Positions 54,609-64,000 of a DNA stretch of 64,000 nucleotides are shown piece by piece. The stretch comes from Phlebopus portentosus (lineage: Eukaryota; Basidiomycota; Agaricomycetes; Boletales; Boletinellaceae), in NCBI GenBank assembly GCA_037892935.1, contig JAYXKI010000015.1, positions 186,001 to 250,000 of the forward strand. Reading direction: 5' to 3'. The position numbers and the translations under genes were made by a program. The notes under the pieces are model-generated. The model ran no database searches and was not told the DNA's origin. It saw only the letters and a program-made list of their open reading frames with translations. The number at the start of each line of letters is the position of its first letter. Position 1 is the first letter of the stretch.

Positions 54609-56109
54609 AAAGCACTCTTTGAAGAGCTCAGCCAAGTGAAGGAATCCTCTTTTGAAGAGGTTGATGAGGTCGACGTGCAAGCAGTGCCTACTGAGCTGGA
54701 AGAACTAGTGGAAGGTGAGGGTTTTCCAGAAGACCAGGCGTAGACGTCGGAACGACTAGTCAGTCTCCTAAAGGACTCTTTTTGTTGGACCTATTAAAAT
54801 ATAATTGTCCTGTTGTACAATACCAAGATGCAAATATCAGTGACAGTTTCACCCTTTGAAAAATCCTCACCGACGTGCTGCCAGACGAATCTAAAGATGA
54901 CAACAACGACTTCGAAGTCTATAAAGATTTGTTTGTCAGAAGAGCAGATGCACAAGTAGGCAAGTTGAGAGTGGAAGAGCGGATTCAAACCGCTATAATA
55001 AATGAGGTTGTGGTGGAAGCACCTTATCGTGAGAATATTGTTGCTTGGGCAAATGTTACCGAAGCAGTGTGGGATGTGGTTGGCAGATGCGCAGCTAAGG
55101 TATGGCGCGAAGGTATAGAGGATATAGAGCAGTTTGTCAGGAGGGCAGGTGGTAAAGAATTGGATGCTTTTGTCAGTATCGTACATCCTAAGGTTGCTGG
55201 AGACAATGAAGTTGATCTGTCAAATCCTGGACTCGAGGACAAACACTTCATTGACACTCATGCTTTAATTGACTCAGGATGCACTGGCTCCTGCATCAAC
55301 AAAGGTTTTGTTAAGCAATACGGGTTCCTGACTCAAAGATATATCTGACCTAGACCAGTCTTCAATGCTGATGGTACCAGCAATGAAGGCGGACTAATCA
55401 AGGAATACGTTGTAGTATGGATGTTCTTTGGCAAGCATGAAGAAGAGATCCAATTGGCGGTTACATCTTTGGCATCAAGTAACATTTTCCTCAGCCATGA
55501 TTGGTTACAGAAACATAACCCAGAGATCAACTGGAAGATTGGATCCATCAAGTTCACACGTTGTCCAGATGAATGCGATTCGATGTTGTCGAAAGAAGAG
55601 ATAGATGATGAGTATATCAGGAATGTGAGGATGAAGGAAGTGGCAAAGTGGCCACCTTACCTGGAAGAATATGCTGACATCTTTAGTGAGGAATCGTTCA
55701 AATGTTTACCAAACTATCAAATGTGGGACCACGCTATCGACTTGAAACTGGACTTCAGACCCAGTGACTGCAAGGTTTATCCGTTATCGCTAAAGGAACA
55801 AGAGGTGATGAAAGAGTTCATTGAGGAGAATCTAGCATCAGGATATATCCGACAGTCGAAATCTCCAATGGCATCACCTTTCTTCTTTATTAAGAAAGAG
55901 GATGGGAGCTTGCGAGCAATCCAAGACTACCAAAAGCTCAATGAAGGAATGGTCAAGAACAAGTACCTGTTGCTATTGATAAATGAGCTCATCGATAAGG
56001 TCAAGGATGCAAGATACATCACAAAGCTTGATGTTCACTGGGGATACTACAACATTCAGATTTGTGAGGGTGATGAATGGAAAGCAGCTTTCAGGATGAA
56101 CTTAGACTT
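54609..56109 (+). pseudogene. Gyp-5 fragment: gag end to mid RT
   Basis: It starts in the last ~45 codons of gag (ALFEELSQVKESS), keeps the GGGTTTT site, then continues into pol through the protease (DSGCTG) to RT (AFRMNL). Stops include a TGA near 54859 (homologue CAA or CGA) and a TGA near 55347 (homologue CGG or CGA). At 56109 it is split by the minus-strand Gyp-6 and resumes at 62907 with the next RT codons. The flanking 5-mers GACTT (56105-56109) and GGCTT (62907-62911) are the target duplication with one transition. Confidence 0.85.
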
Positions 56110-56708
56110 TGTTAGGCAGATGGCTCAGGGGCTGAGTCAAGGCAGGCCAATACAACAACAAACAAGTGTAGATGAGATAATCCCAAACACATCACTCAGG
56201 TCAAGACAGCTAAGACAAGGCTTAAGTCCAGACTGTTGAATGCTATGTCGAAGTGAAGGTAAGTAGAATTTCAATAAGCTATTAATACAAGAGTAGATAC
56301 CTATGTCTAAGTGAAGGTAAGTAGAATACACAAGGGGCGAAACCCTATTTCCGAACCTGAAAAATTTGATCCGGAACTGGCATCCAGCCAATCAGAGGCG
56401 AGCTTTCCAATTCTGTTTCCTATATAAGCGGCCCAGAAACGTAATTCTGCCCCCTGTGATAGAAAGACAAGGAAACAAAAGAGTCAAGCTATCTACTTAT
56501 ATAGACTTCGAGTGTGGGAAAGGTCTACTCTAATAGGAAGTTGCATGACAAAGGAATGCGATGATTAGTGAGCATGATAGAACATTGTGGAATGTTCCAG
56601 CGAATGGATGAGTAAGCACATAAGAAAAATAAAAGAAAAGAAAAAGAATATTAAAAAAAATGAATGATGATGTAAGAAAAGAAAAGGAAAAATGTTCAAG
56701 TCCTTACA
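56110..56708 (-). repeat. Gyp-6 3' LTR with MITE (599 bp)
   Basis: Without the 130-bp insert and its duplication it has the usual LTR length. The polypurine tract complement (CACCCCCCCTTCAAGG) follows at about 56710. Confidence 0.9.
56329..56458. mobile_element. 130-bp MITE inside the Gyp-6 LTR
   Basis: The ends CACAAGGGGC and GCCCCCTGTG are inverted repeats with one mismatch. ATA flanks both sides (56326-56328, 56459-56461), consistent with a TA target. It contains CCAATCAG and TATATAAG motifs but no coding capacity. All other LTRs here have the uninterrupted GAATAGAAAG. Confidence 0.75.
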
Positions 56709-59700
56709 TCACCCCCCCTTCAAGGTTGGGCGTCCTGACCAACCACATAGACCTTCTAACATCGTGAATTTGTACAGCGCTTGCAGACTTTGTCGAGGTA
56801 TTGTTAACTTCCTTGGAGCTCCAGGATGTTTGTGATAGAACTCTTGAATCGACTCCTGTGTATTATCTTTGACATCGGACTCCGGCTGCCATGTCGCTTC
56901 CTCATATCCAACCTACTTGACTAAGAATTGGAGCTTGCCTTGATGTAGACGTGAGTCGAGTATTTCTTCAACCTCGTACTCTTCCTGCTCATCAATGATC
57001 ACTGGCAGCGGTGGAGGTGGCTTCTTCTGAGATTCGAAGGATGGTTGGACAGCTGGTTTGAGCAAGATCTCGTTGAAGACTGGATGGACCTTCTTCCAGG
57101 TCTTTGGTAGTTTGAGTCTGTATGCGCTTGCGCCAACCTTTTCCACCACCTCGAAGGGACCGAACTACTTATCATCCATCTTCTTCATTGGTTGGATCAT
57201 CTTGATATTTTGTCTGTCTAAGAAGACTTTCTGCCCTGCCTTGTAGTTAATGGACTTCCCAGCATAACGGTCGTAGAAGCACTTCATGTCTTCATTTGCT
57301 TGGGTTAGGTTACCTTGGGCGAGTTCATGCACCTCTTTGACATGCTTGGCAAATTCTTCTGCTGACAGGTTTGATGATGCCATCCCGACCCCCATAAAGT
57401 CCAAGGGATGCATTCTGGTGTTGATGAAGAAAGGAGACAGTTTTGTCGCTGAGTGCTCATGGTTGTTGTATGCAAATTCCGCAAGTGCGAGCCAGTCCGC
57501 CCAGTCTGATTGTTGATGATTGACGTACAAGCAGAGATATTGTTCGAGTTCTTGGTTGACCCTCTCTGTTTGTCTGTCCATCTGGGGGTGATACACTGTC
57601 GATGGGTTACCTTCAATGTAGAGGAGCTAATACAACTCCTTCATCATCTTTGCATTGAATTGCACTCCTCGGTCGTGAATGATCTTCTGTGGTAATCCGT
57701 GTAATCAGAAGATGTGGTCCCTGTAGATCCTAGCCATACCTTCAGCTGTTAACTTCATCGTCGTCGGAATCACATGGATTTGTTTGCTAAAGTGATCCAC
57801 TACCGCACAGATTGCATTGAACCCATTCGATTCTGGCAACTCTCTGATTAGGTCGACTGTGACAATCTGCCATGGCGCCTCCAGCACCCCATTAGGGTGC
57901 AAAACCTTTGCTCTTGTTGTCCTCAGAGCCTTCGTCCGCTGACAACAATCACACCTCTGCACATACACCCGCATGTCTGCACTCATCTTTGGCCACCAGT
58001 ACCTTCGTGCTATCAGCTGGATTGTCTTTATCACTCCTGGATGTCCTGTCAGGGTCGAGTTATGGTGTTCCTTCATGACAATTTCTCTGACGCTTGTTGG
58101 TACGTATAGCCACCTACCCATCTTCCACACTTCTCCTCTCCACTCAACTACCTTCGGTTGTTCCTCTTTGCCTTCCCATCCTTGTGCCTCCCTGACCTTG
58201 TTGACAAGAACATCTCTGGATGTCTGAACTGTTTCTCTGACCAGCCATTCTTTCTTGACGAAAGTCACATTCTCATTATCGTACTCGCCCTTGTTGTAAT
58301 CTGCTCGACATGATAACAGATCGGCCTTTCCCAATGTCTTTCCAGGCTTATGGACTAGCGTGAAATCGAATTCAGCTAAATCAAGTTGCCAATGGGCTTG
58401 TTGATGATTTAGCTTCTGTGGCGACTGGAAGTACATTAGATTAGTGTGGTCCATCCATACCTCAAAAGGTTGGTTAGCTCCCTGGAGATATTGTCGCCAT
58501 TCCTTTAGGGCTTGAATGATGGCAAGCATTTCCTTATTGTAAATCTCGTAGTTTTGCTCTGCCTCTAGGAATGCCGATAGCTGATAAGCAATCACCTTCC
58601 ATTTGCTGTCTTGTTTCTGGAGAAGTACTCCACCAGTTGCAAAGTCCGATGCATCTGCTTCCACACGGAAAGGGTCCTCGTTGTTGGGTATTGCTAACAT
58701 GGGAGGACTACTTAAACGACACTTCAATTCCTCGAATGCTGCTTGTTCCACTTCACTCCACTTCTATTCCACCTTACCTGTCAGCATAGTCAAAGGTTTG
58801 ACAACCAAACTGTAATCCTTAACAAAACGTCGCAACTAATTTCCTAGTCCCAGGAATTGTTGCAGTTTATGAACATTCTTTGGAACTGGCCAGTCCTGTA
58901 CCGCTGCTATCTTCTTGGGATCCATTCGAACTTCGCCATTGCTGATGATGTGCCCAAGGTACTTGACTGTATCGACTTCAAACTCGCACTTCTGTGGCTT
59001 TAGGAAAAGTCCATTTTGATGAAGGATCTCAAAGACTCATTTGGTGCGCTTACAATGTTCCTCTAGATTGTTCAAGAAGATGAGAATGTCATCGAGGTAA
59101 ATGATGGTGATACCCTCATGAATCAGTTCCTGAAAGATGTCATTCATGAAGCCTTGGAATGTTGCAGGGGCATTACACAAACCGAAGAACATGACCGTGG
59201 GTTCAAACAAGCCTAAATTCATCCTGAACACTGCCTTCCACTTGTCTCCTTCACGAATCCGGATGTTGTAGTAGCCCCAATGAACGTCGAGCTTTGTGAT
59301 GTACTTCACATCCTTGACTTTGTCGATGAGCTCATTTATCAGCGGCAATGGGTACTTGTTCTTGACCGTCCCTTCGTTGAGCTTTCAATAGTCTTGGATT
59401 GCTCGCAAGCTCCCATCTTCTTTCTTAATAAAAAAGAATGGTGATGCCATTGGAGATTTTGACTGTCGGATGCATCCTGACGCTAGGTTTTCCTCAATGA
59501 ACTCCCTCATCGCTTCTTGTTCTTTTGGCGACAATGGATAAACCTTGCAGTTGCTGGGTTTGAAGTCTGGTTTCAGGTCAATAGCGTGGTCCCACATTTG
59601 GTGATTTGGTAAATGTTTGAACGATTCCTCACTAAAGATGTCAGCGTATTCTTCCAGGTAAGGCGGCCACTTTGCCGCTTTCTTCATCCTCACATTCCTC

Positions 59701-60532
59701 ACATACTCATCATCTATCTCTTCTTTCGACAACATCAAATTGCATTCATCTGGACAACATGTAAACTTGATGGATCTAACCTTCCAGTTGATCTCTAGGT
59801 TATGTTTCTGTAACCAGTCATGACCGAGGAAGATGTTACTTGATGCTAGAGACGTGACCGCCAATCGGATCTCTTCTTCATGTTTGCCAAAGAATATTCA
59901 TACTACGACATACTCCTTGATTAGTCTGCCTTTGTTGCTAGTACCATCAGCATTGAAGACTGGTCTAGGTTGGATATATCTTTGAGTCGGGAACCCGTAT
60001 CGCTTAACGAAGCCTTCATTGATGCAGGAGCTAGTGCATCCTGAGTCAATTAAAGCATGAGCATCAATGAAGTGTTCGTCCTCAAGTCCAGGGTTTGACA
60101 GATCAACCTCATCATCTCTAGCGACCTTAGGATGTACAATACTGACGAAAGCATCTAATTCTTTACCACCTGCCCTCCTGACAAACTGCTCTGCATCTTC
60201 AATGCCTTCGTGCCATACCTCAGCCATGCATCTGCCAACCACATCCCACACTGCTTCGGTATCATTCGCCTAAGCAATAATGTTCTCACGGTAAGGTTCT
60301 TCCACCACAACCTCATTTTTACAGCAGTTTGAATCTGCTCTTTCTCTCTCAATTTGCCTGCTTGCGCATCTGCTCTTCTGACAAACAAATCTTTATAGAC
60401 TTTGAGGTCATCATTGTCATCTTCAGATTTATCTGGCAGCACGTCGGTGAGGATTTTTCAAAGGGTGAAACTGTCACTGATATTTGCATCTTGGTATTGT
60501 ACAACAGGATGATTATATTTTAATGAGTCCAA
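56709..60532 (-). pseudogene. pol: Gyp-6 pol, multiply interrupted
   Basis: Collinear with Gyp-1 pol. Readable blocks are protease (60251-59898, DSGCTS), RT (59864-59385; 59348-59037 with YLDD), RNase H and integrase finger (58751-57705), integrase core end (57596-57165) and chromodomain (57149-56913). The blocks are separated by stops that fit C-to-T/G-to-A changes, for example in FEILHQNG and in the integrase. No functional product is expected. Confidence 0.87.
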
Positions 60533-60573
60533 TGAAAGGAGTCCTTTAGAGAACTGACCAGTCATCCCGACAT

Positions 60574-62096
60574 TCATGCCTGGTCTTCTGGAAAACCCTC
60601 ACCTTCTACTAACTCTTCCAGCTCAGCAGGCACTACTCGAATATCGACCTCTTCAAAGGAGGATTCCTTCACTTGACCGAGCTCTTCGAGGAGGGCCTCT
60701 CTGTCTTCTGGAACGAAGGCCGCGATGATGGCACGTATCGCTTCACGACCTCGTGGGCATTCCCTGATATAGTGGCCTACCTGACCACACTTGTAGCAAG
60801 TGTGCATATGACATATCTGGTTCATCATCACATCCATGGGTTGACCTAAGCCTCTGTATGTTACTCTGGTCACATCATGACGATCTTGGGCTGGTGGTGC
60901 AAAAGGACGAGTTGCCTGTTGAGGTGGTGCAGGGCGTTGCGTCGGTGGCACCAGAGCTGGCTTCATCATAGTCGTGCTTATCACCTTCCACCGACGTTTG
61001 GCCATCAGGTCTCTGATTTGGTGCTCAACCCTGTCAACTTTGATGGCAGCCCTCTTGAACTCTTCATATGACGTCAGTTCGTTGGGCAATCTCATGACGC
61101 CTTCAACAACCTTTGGGTTTAGTGCCCTCTTCAGATGACTCATCAACCATTCATCATGCACTTCCGTCGCTAAGCCAGCATCCACTCGGCAGATATCGAA
61201 CTTGTTGAAAAACTCATCAGCATTGAGGTCTCCTTGATACATAGCATCGAGTCACTCGAAAGCCTTTTGAGACCTGGTGGGGTCATTGAATGATGTGTCA
61301 AGCTTCCTCAAGAAAGTGTCCCAACCGTCTGTGAACTCCAAGTTGCCATCCTTGTCGACTGCTCCGCTGGTGTAGCTCTCTGCCCAGCGAGCCGCAGCTC
61401 CGCTCTTCATGTACAACAGGGTGAACATAATCTTACTCTTGTTCATCCTGAACTCTGATTCGGATGCATAGATGTAGAGACATAACTCCTGCTTGAAGTC
61501 CACATAGTTGTGTTTGCCATCGAAATCTCTCAGTTTGGCGATGTGGACCTTCTTTGATCCTTCGTCCCTTGGTGCACACCTTCGCCTGCAGCTTAGAGCG
61601 CTAGTGCGACTGCTGTCGCAAGGTCGGTCATTGCTTCCTTCGACAATGACATCTCATGTTCTTCCTCCTCTTCTTCTTCTTCTTCTTCTTCACTCGGTAT
61701 GATTGGAGCTGGTTCCCATAGTCTGCCGAACGACGATGAAGTTGTGATAGGGGGGGCCGATGCTGGGTCAATCGACATTGATAGCCCTGGTAAGGGAGTC
61801 ATTGGTTGTGTTGGGGTAGGGGGCATGAGTTCGTCTACGTCGCCTTCTCGCTTCGCTCTCCAGTAGAGGGATTTCCTGTCTCTGTCACTGTACCACTTCT
61901 TCACTGTTTCGTCCCACCAAGCGTCAAAGACTTGATTCCCTGCTTTGACAATGTAGTGTCCTCGTGAAGTGCTCCACCTAGAATTTGCTGGAAGAGCTGC
62001 TCATTGGTCATCATTTAGCTCCACCTTGATAGGCTGAGGGTGGAACGGGGATCGGGATGTTGTTCGGACAGGACCGACTTCGGATGATCGGCTCAT
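60574..62096 (-). pseudogene. gag: Gyp-6 gag, interrupted
   Basis: ATG start (complement of 62094-62096). The N-terminal DDQ-stop-AAL has TGA at the codon that is also TGA in Gyp-1. A further stop lies near 61250. The capsid-like region and the CCHC knuckle (CYKCGQVGHYIREC) remain. GGGTTTT precedes the stop at 60574-60576. Confidence 0.85.
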
Positions 62097-62441
62097 CTTT
62101 GAAATTGATAGATTAGATGAAAGGCCCTGAGATAAACAATGAATGAGATGCTAGTTGATGATTGGACTCTATGTGTCACCCACGAGAATGTCTGGTGCGA
62201 GTTCTAAAGAAGGGTAATTCAGAGCGCCATGGTGGTATGATTGGTTAGTACTTCAGGTACTATCGGAACACGTCAGAGTCAATCGGACTTCAATGGGCAA
62301 GATAGGGGTTTGTTATCTGCACAGTGGGAACCGGGTTTCACTCAATGTCATCCTTCGAAGATATACTTTAGGGGACATGTCACAGGCGAGCACTCGACGA
62401 CAACGGAATCAGGTGTGAGCCAAGGGTGGGTCTTTCTATTA

Positions 62442-62906
62442 TGTTAGGCAGATGGCTCAGGGGCTGAGTCGAGGTAGGCCAACACAACAATAAACAAGCA
62501 TAGATGAGATAATCCCAAACATGTTGCTCAGGTCAAGACAGCTAAGACGAGGCTTAAGTCCAGACCGTCGAACGCTATGTCGAAGTGAAGGTAAGTAGAA
62601 TTTCAATAAGCTATTAATACAAGAGTAGATACCTATGTCTAAGTGAAGGTAAGTAGAATAGAAAGACAAGGAAATGAAAGAGTCAAGCTATCTACTTATA
62701 TAGACTTCAAGTGTGGGAAAGGTCTACTCTAATAGGAAGTCGCATGATAAAGGAATGGGATGATTAGTGAGTGTGATAGAACATCGTGGAATGTTCTGGC
62801 GAATGGATGAGTAAGCACATAAGAAAAATAAAAGAAAAGGAAAAGAATATTAAAAAAAATGAATGATGATGTAAGAAAAGAAAAGAAAAATGTTCGAGTC
62901 CTTACA
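62442..62906 (-). repeat. Gyp-6 5' LTR (465 bp)
   Basis: TG...CA on the minus strand. The self-priming 11-mer lies just inside it (complement GTCTTTCTATT near 62431). Confidence 0.9.
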
Positions 62907-62997
62907 GGCTTATTTGAACTAACGGTCATGTTCTTCAGACTATGCAATGCGCCAGCGACTTTCCAAGGTTTTATGAATGACATCTTTCGAGAGCTAA
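62907..62997 (+). pseudogene. Gyp-5 continuation: 91 bp of RT
   Basis: It resumes the RT frame of Gyp-5 (TVMFF, then NAPATFQGFMNDIFREL) and is cut after 91 bp by the Gyp-7 LTR. Confidence 0.85.
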
Positions 62998-63479
62998 TAT
63001 TAGGCAGATGGCTCAAGGACTGAGTCGAGGCAGGCCAATACAACAACAAACAAGCATAGATGAGATAATCCCAAACACGTCGCTCAGGTCAAGATAGCTA
63101 AGACGAGGCTTAAGTCCAGACCGTCGAACGCTATGTCGAAGTGATAGTAAGTAGAATTTCAATAAGCTATTAATACAAGAGTAGATACCTATGTCAAAGT
63201 GATGGTAAGTAGAATAGAAAGACAAGGAAACGAAAGAGTCAAACTATCTACTTATATAGACTTCGAGCATGGGAAAGGTCTACTCTAATGGGGAGTCACA
63301 TGATGAAAAAATGAGGTGATTAGTGAGCATAGTAGAACGTCGTGGAATGTTCCGGCGAATGGATGAGTAAGTGCATAAGAAAAGAGAAGTAAAAGAAAAT
63401 AAAAGAAAAAGAAAAGAAAAAGAATATTAAAATGAATGATGATGTAAGAAAAGAAAAGGAAAATGTTTGAGTCCTCACA
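62998..63479 (-). repeat. Gyp-7 3' LTR (482 bp)
   Basis: Family LTR; the end next to Gyp-5 reads TATTAGG instead of TGTTAGG, a single transition. A/G-rich expansion (AAAAGAAAAG repeats) makes it slightly longer. Confidence 0.88.
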
Positions 63480-64000
63480 TCACCCCCCCTTCAAGGTTGG
63501 GTATCCCGACCAACCACATAAGCCTTCTGAGGATGTGAACTTGTACAGTGCTCGCAGACTTCATTGAGGTATCATTAACTTCCTCAGAGCTCTGGGATGT
63601 TTGCGATAGAAATCTTGAATTGATTCCTGCGCATTGTCCTTGATGTTGGATTCCGGCTGCCATGTCGCTTCCTCGTACCCAACCCACTTGACCAAGAACT
63701 GGAGCTTGCCTCGATGTAGACGTGAGTTGAGTATTTCTTCAACCTCGTACTCTTCCTGTTCGTCAATAATCACTGGTGGTGGTGGAGGCGGTTTCTTTTG
63801 TGACTTGAAGGACGGTTGGACAGCCGGTTTGAGCAAGATCTCGTTGAAGACTGGGTGAACTTTCTTTCAGGTCTTCAGCAGTTTGAGTCTGTATGCACTT
63901 GCACCAACCTTTTCTACCACCTCGAAGGGACCGAACCACTTGTCATCCATCTTCTTCGTCGGTTGGATTGTTTTGATATTCCGTCCGTCCAAGAAGACTT
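63480..64000 (-). pseudogene. pol: Gyp-7 pol C-terminus (integrase end and chromodomain), partial
   Basis: The chromodomain is readable (YEVEEILNSR ... FLVKWVGYEEATWQPE, about 63770-63610). A stop upstream (near 63870, where Gyp-1 has Trp in KTWKK) fits a TGG-to-TGA change, and another lies near the C-terminus. The rest is outside the window. Confidence 0.82.

Larger units (their letters stand above)
56110..62906 (-). mobile_element. Gyp-6: full-length minus-strand gypsy element, decayed
   Basis: Complete LTR-to-LTR copy on the minus strand, 6,797 bp including a 130-bp MITE in its 3' LTR. It is inserted in the RT of Gyp-5 with a recognisable 5-bp duplication. Gag and pol contain many stops. 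Confidence 0.9.
62998..64000 (-). mobile_element. Gyp-7: minus-strand gypsy element, runs off the window
   Basis: Its 3' LTR (62998-63479) and the C-terminal end of pol are in the window. It is a second independent minus-strand insertion into Gyp-5, only 91 bp from Gyp-6. Confidence 0.88.

Overview
The window is a dense nest of transposable elements and holds no recognisable host housekeeping gene. The genes that can be read have short (about 50-60 nt) GT-AG introns. The retroelements are chromodomain Ty3/gypsy chromoviruses, and nearly all decayed copies carry C-to-T/G-to-A nonsense changes. Together this suggests a filamentous fungus, most likely a basidiomycete (inference; no species is claimed). 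Element names (TqA, TqB, Gyp-n) and gene names (A, T, H, D) are working labels used only here.

Layout. 1-1331: left part of a decayed Tc1-like element (TqB-1), cut by a retrotransposon. 1332-10798: Gyp-1, a near-complete Ty3/gypsy element, followed directly by the 3' part of another copy (Gyp-2). 10799-13869: an inverted TqB relative (TqB-2). 13870-37966: three copies of a large Tc1-like transposon, TqA. TqA-1 occupies 13870-23822. TqA-2 (23823-33891) is complete, 10,069 bp, with 1,398-bp terminal inverted repeats (TIRs) and a TA target duplication. TqA-3 (33892-37966) is truncated. 37967-47963: a third TqB copy (TqB-3) inserted at a TA in the TqA-3 transposase gene and itself interrupted by the minus-strand Gyp-3, which carries a further 1.35-kb LTR-like insertion. 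47964-64000: a second gypsy cluster. Gyp-4 is plus and has an intact pol. Gyp-5 is a plus fragment split by Gyp-6 (minus, full length, with a 130-bp MITE in its LTR). Gyp-7 is minus and runs off the window.

The centrepiece is TqA. Each complete copy has four intron-containing genes in the order A(-) T(+) H(-) D(+), with two divergent promoter regions (A/T and H/D) and convergent T and H ends. T is a 321-aa DD34E transposase. H combines an AT-hook, a conserved block, a Cys/His cluster and a SAM-like C-terminus. A (544 aa) and D (656 aa) are coiled-coil-rich paralogues of unknown function that read outward into the two TIRs, so the TIRs themselves encode the same last ~53 residues of both proteins. 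TqB elements have a diverged T plus an H homologue and related termini, so T+H appears to be the conserved core. I infer that H, A and D are transposition accessory proteins; nothing in the sequence proves their biochemical role.

The gypsy family shows two mechanistic signatures. An 11-nt primer-binding site just inside the 5' LTR is complementary to the predicted 5' end of the element's own RNA (self-priming as in Tf1). A GGGTTTT heptamer in the correct phase just before the gag stop would give -1 frameshifting into pol.
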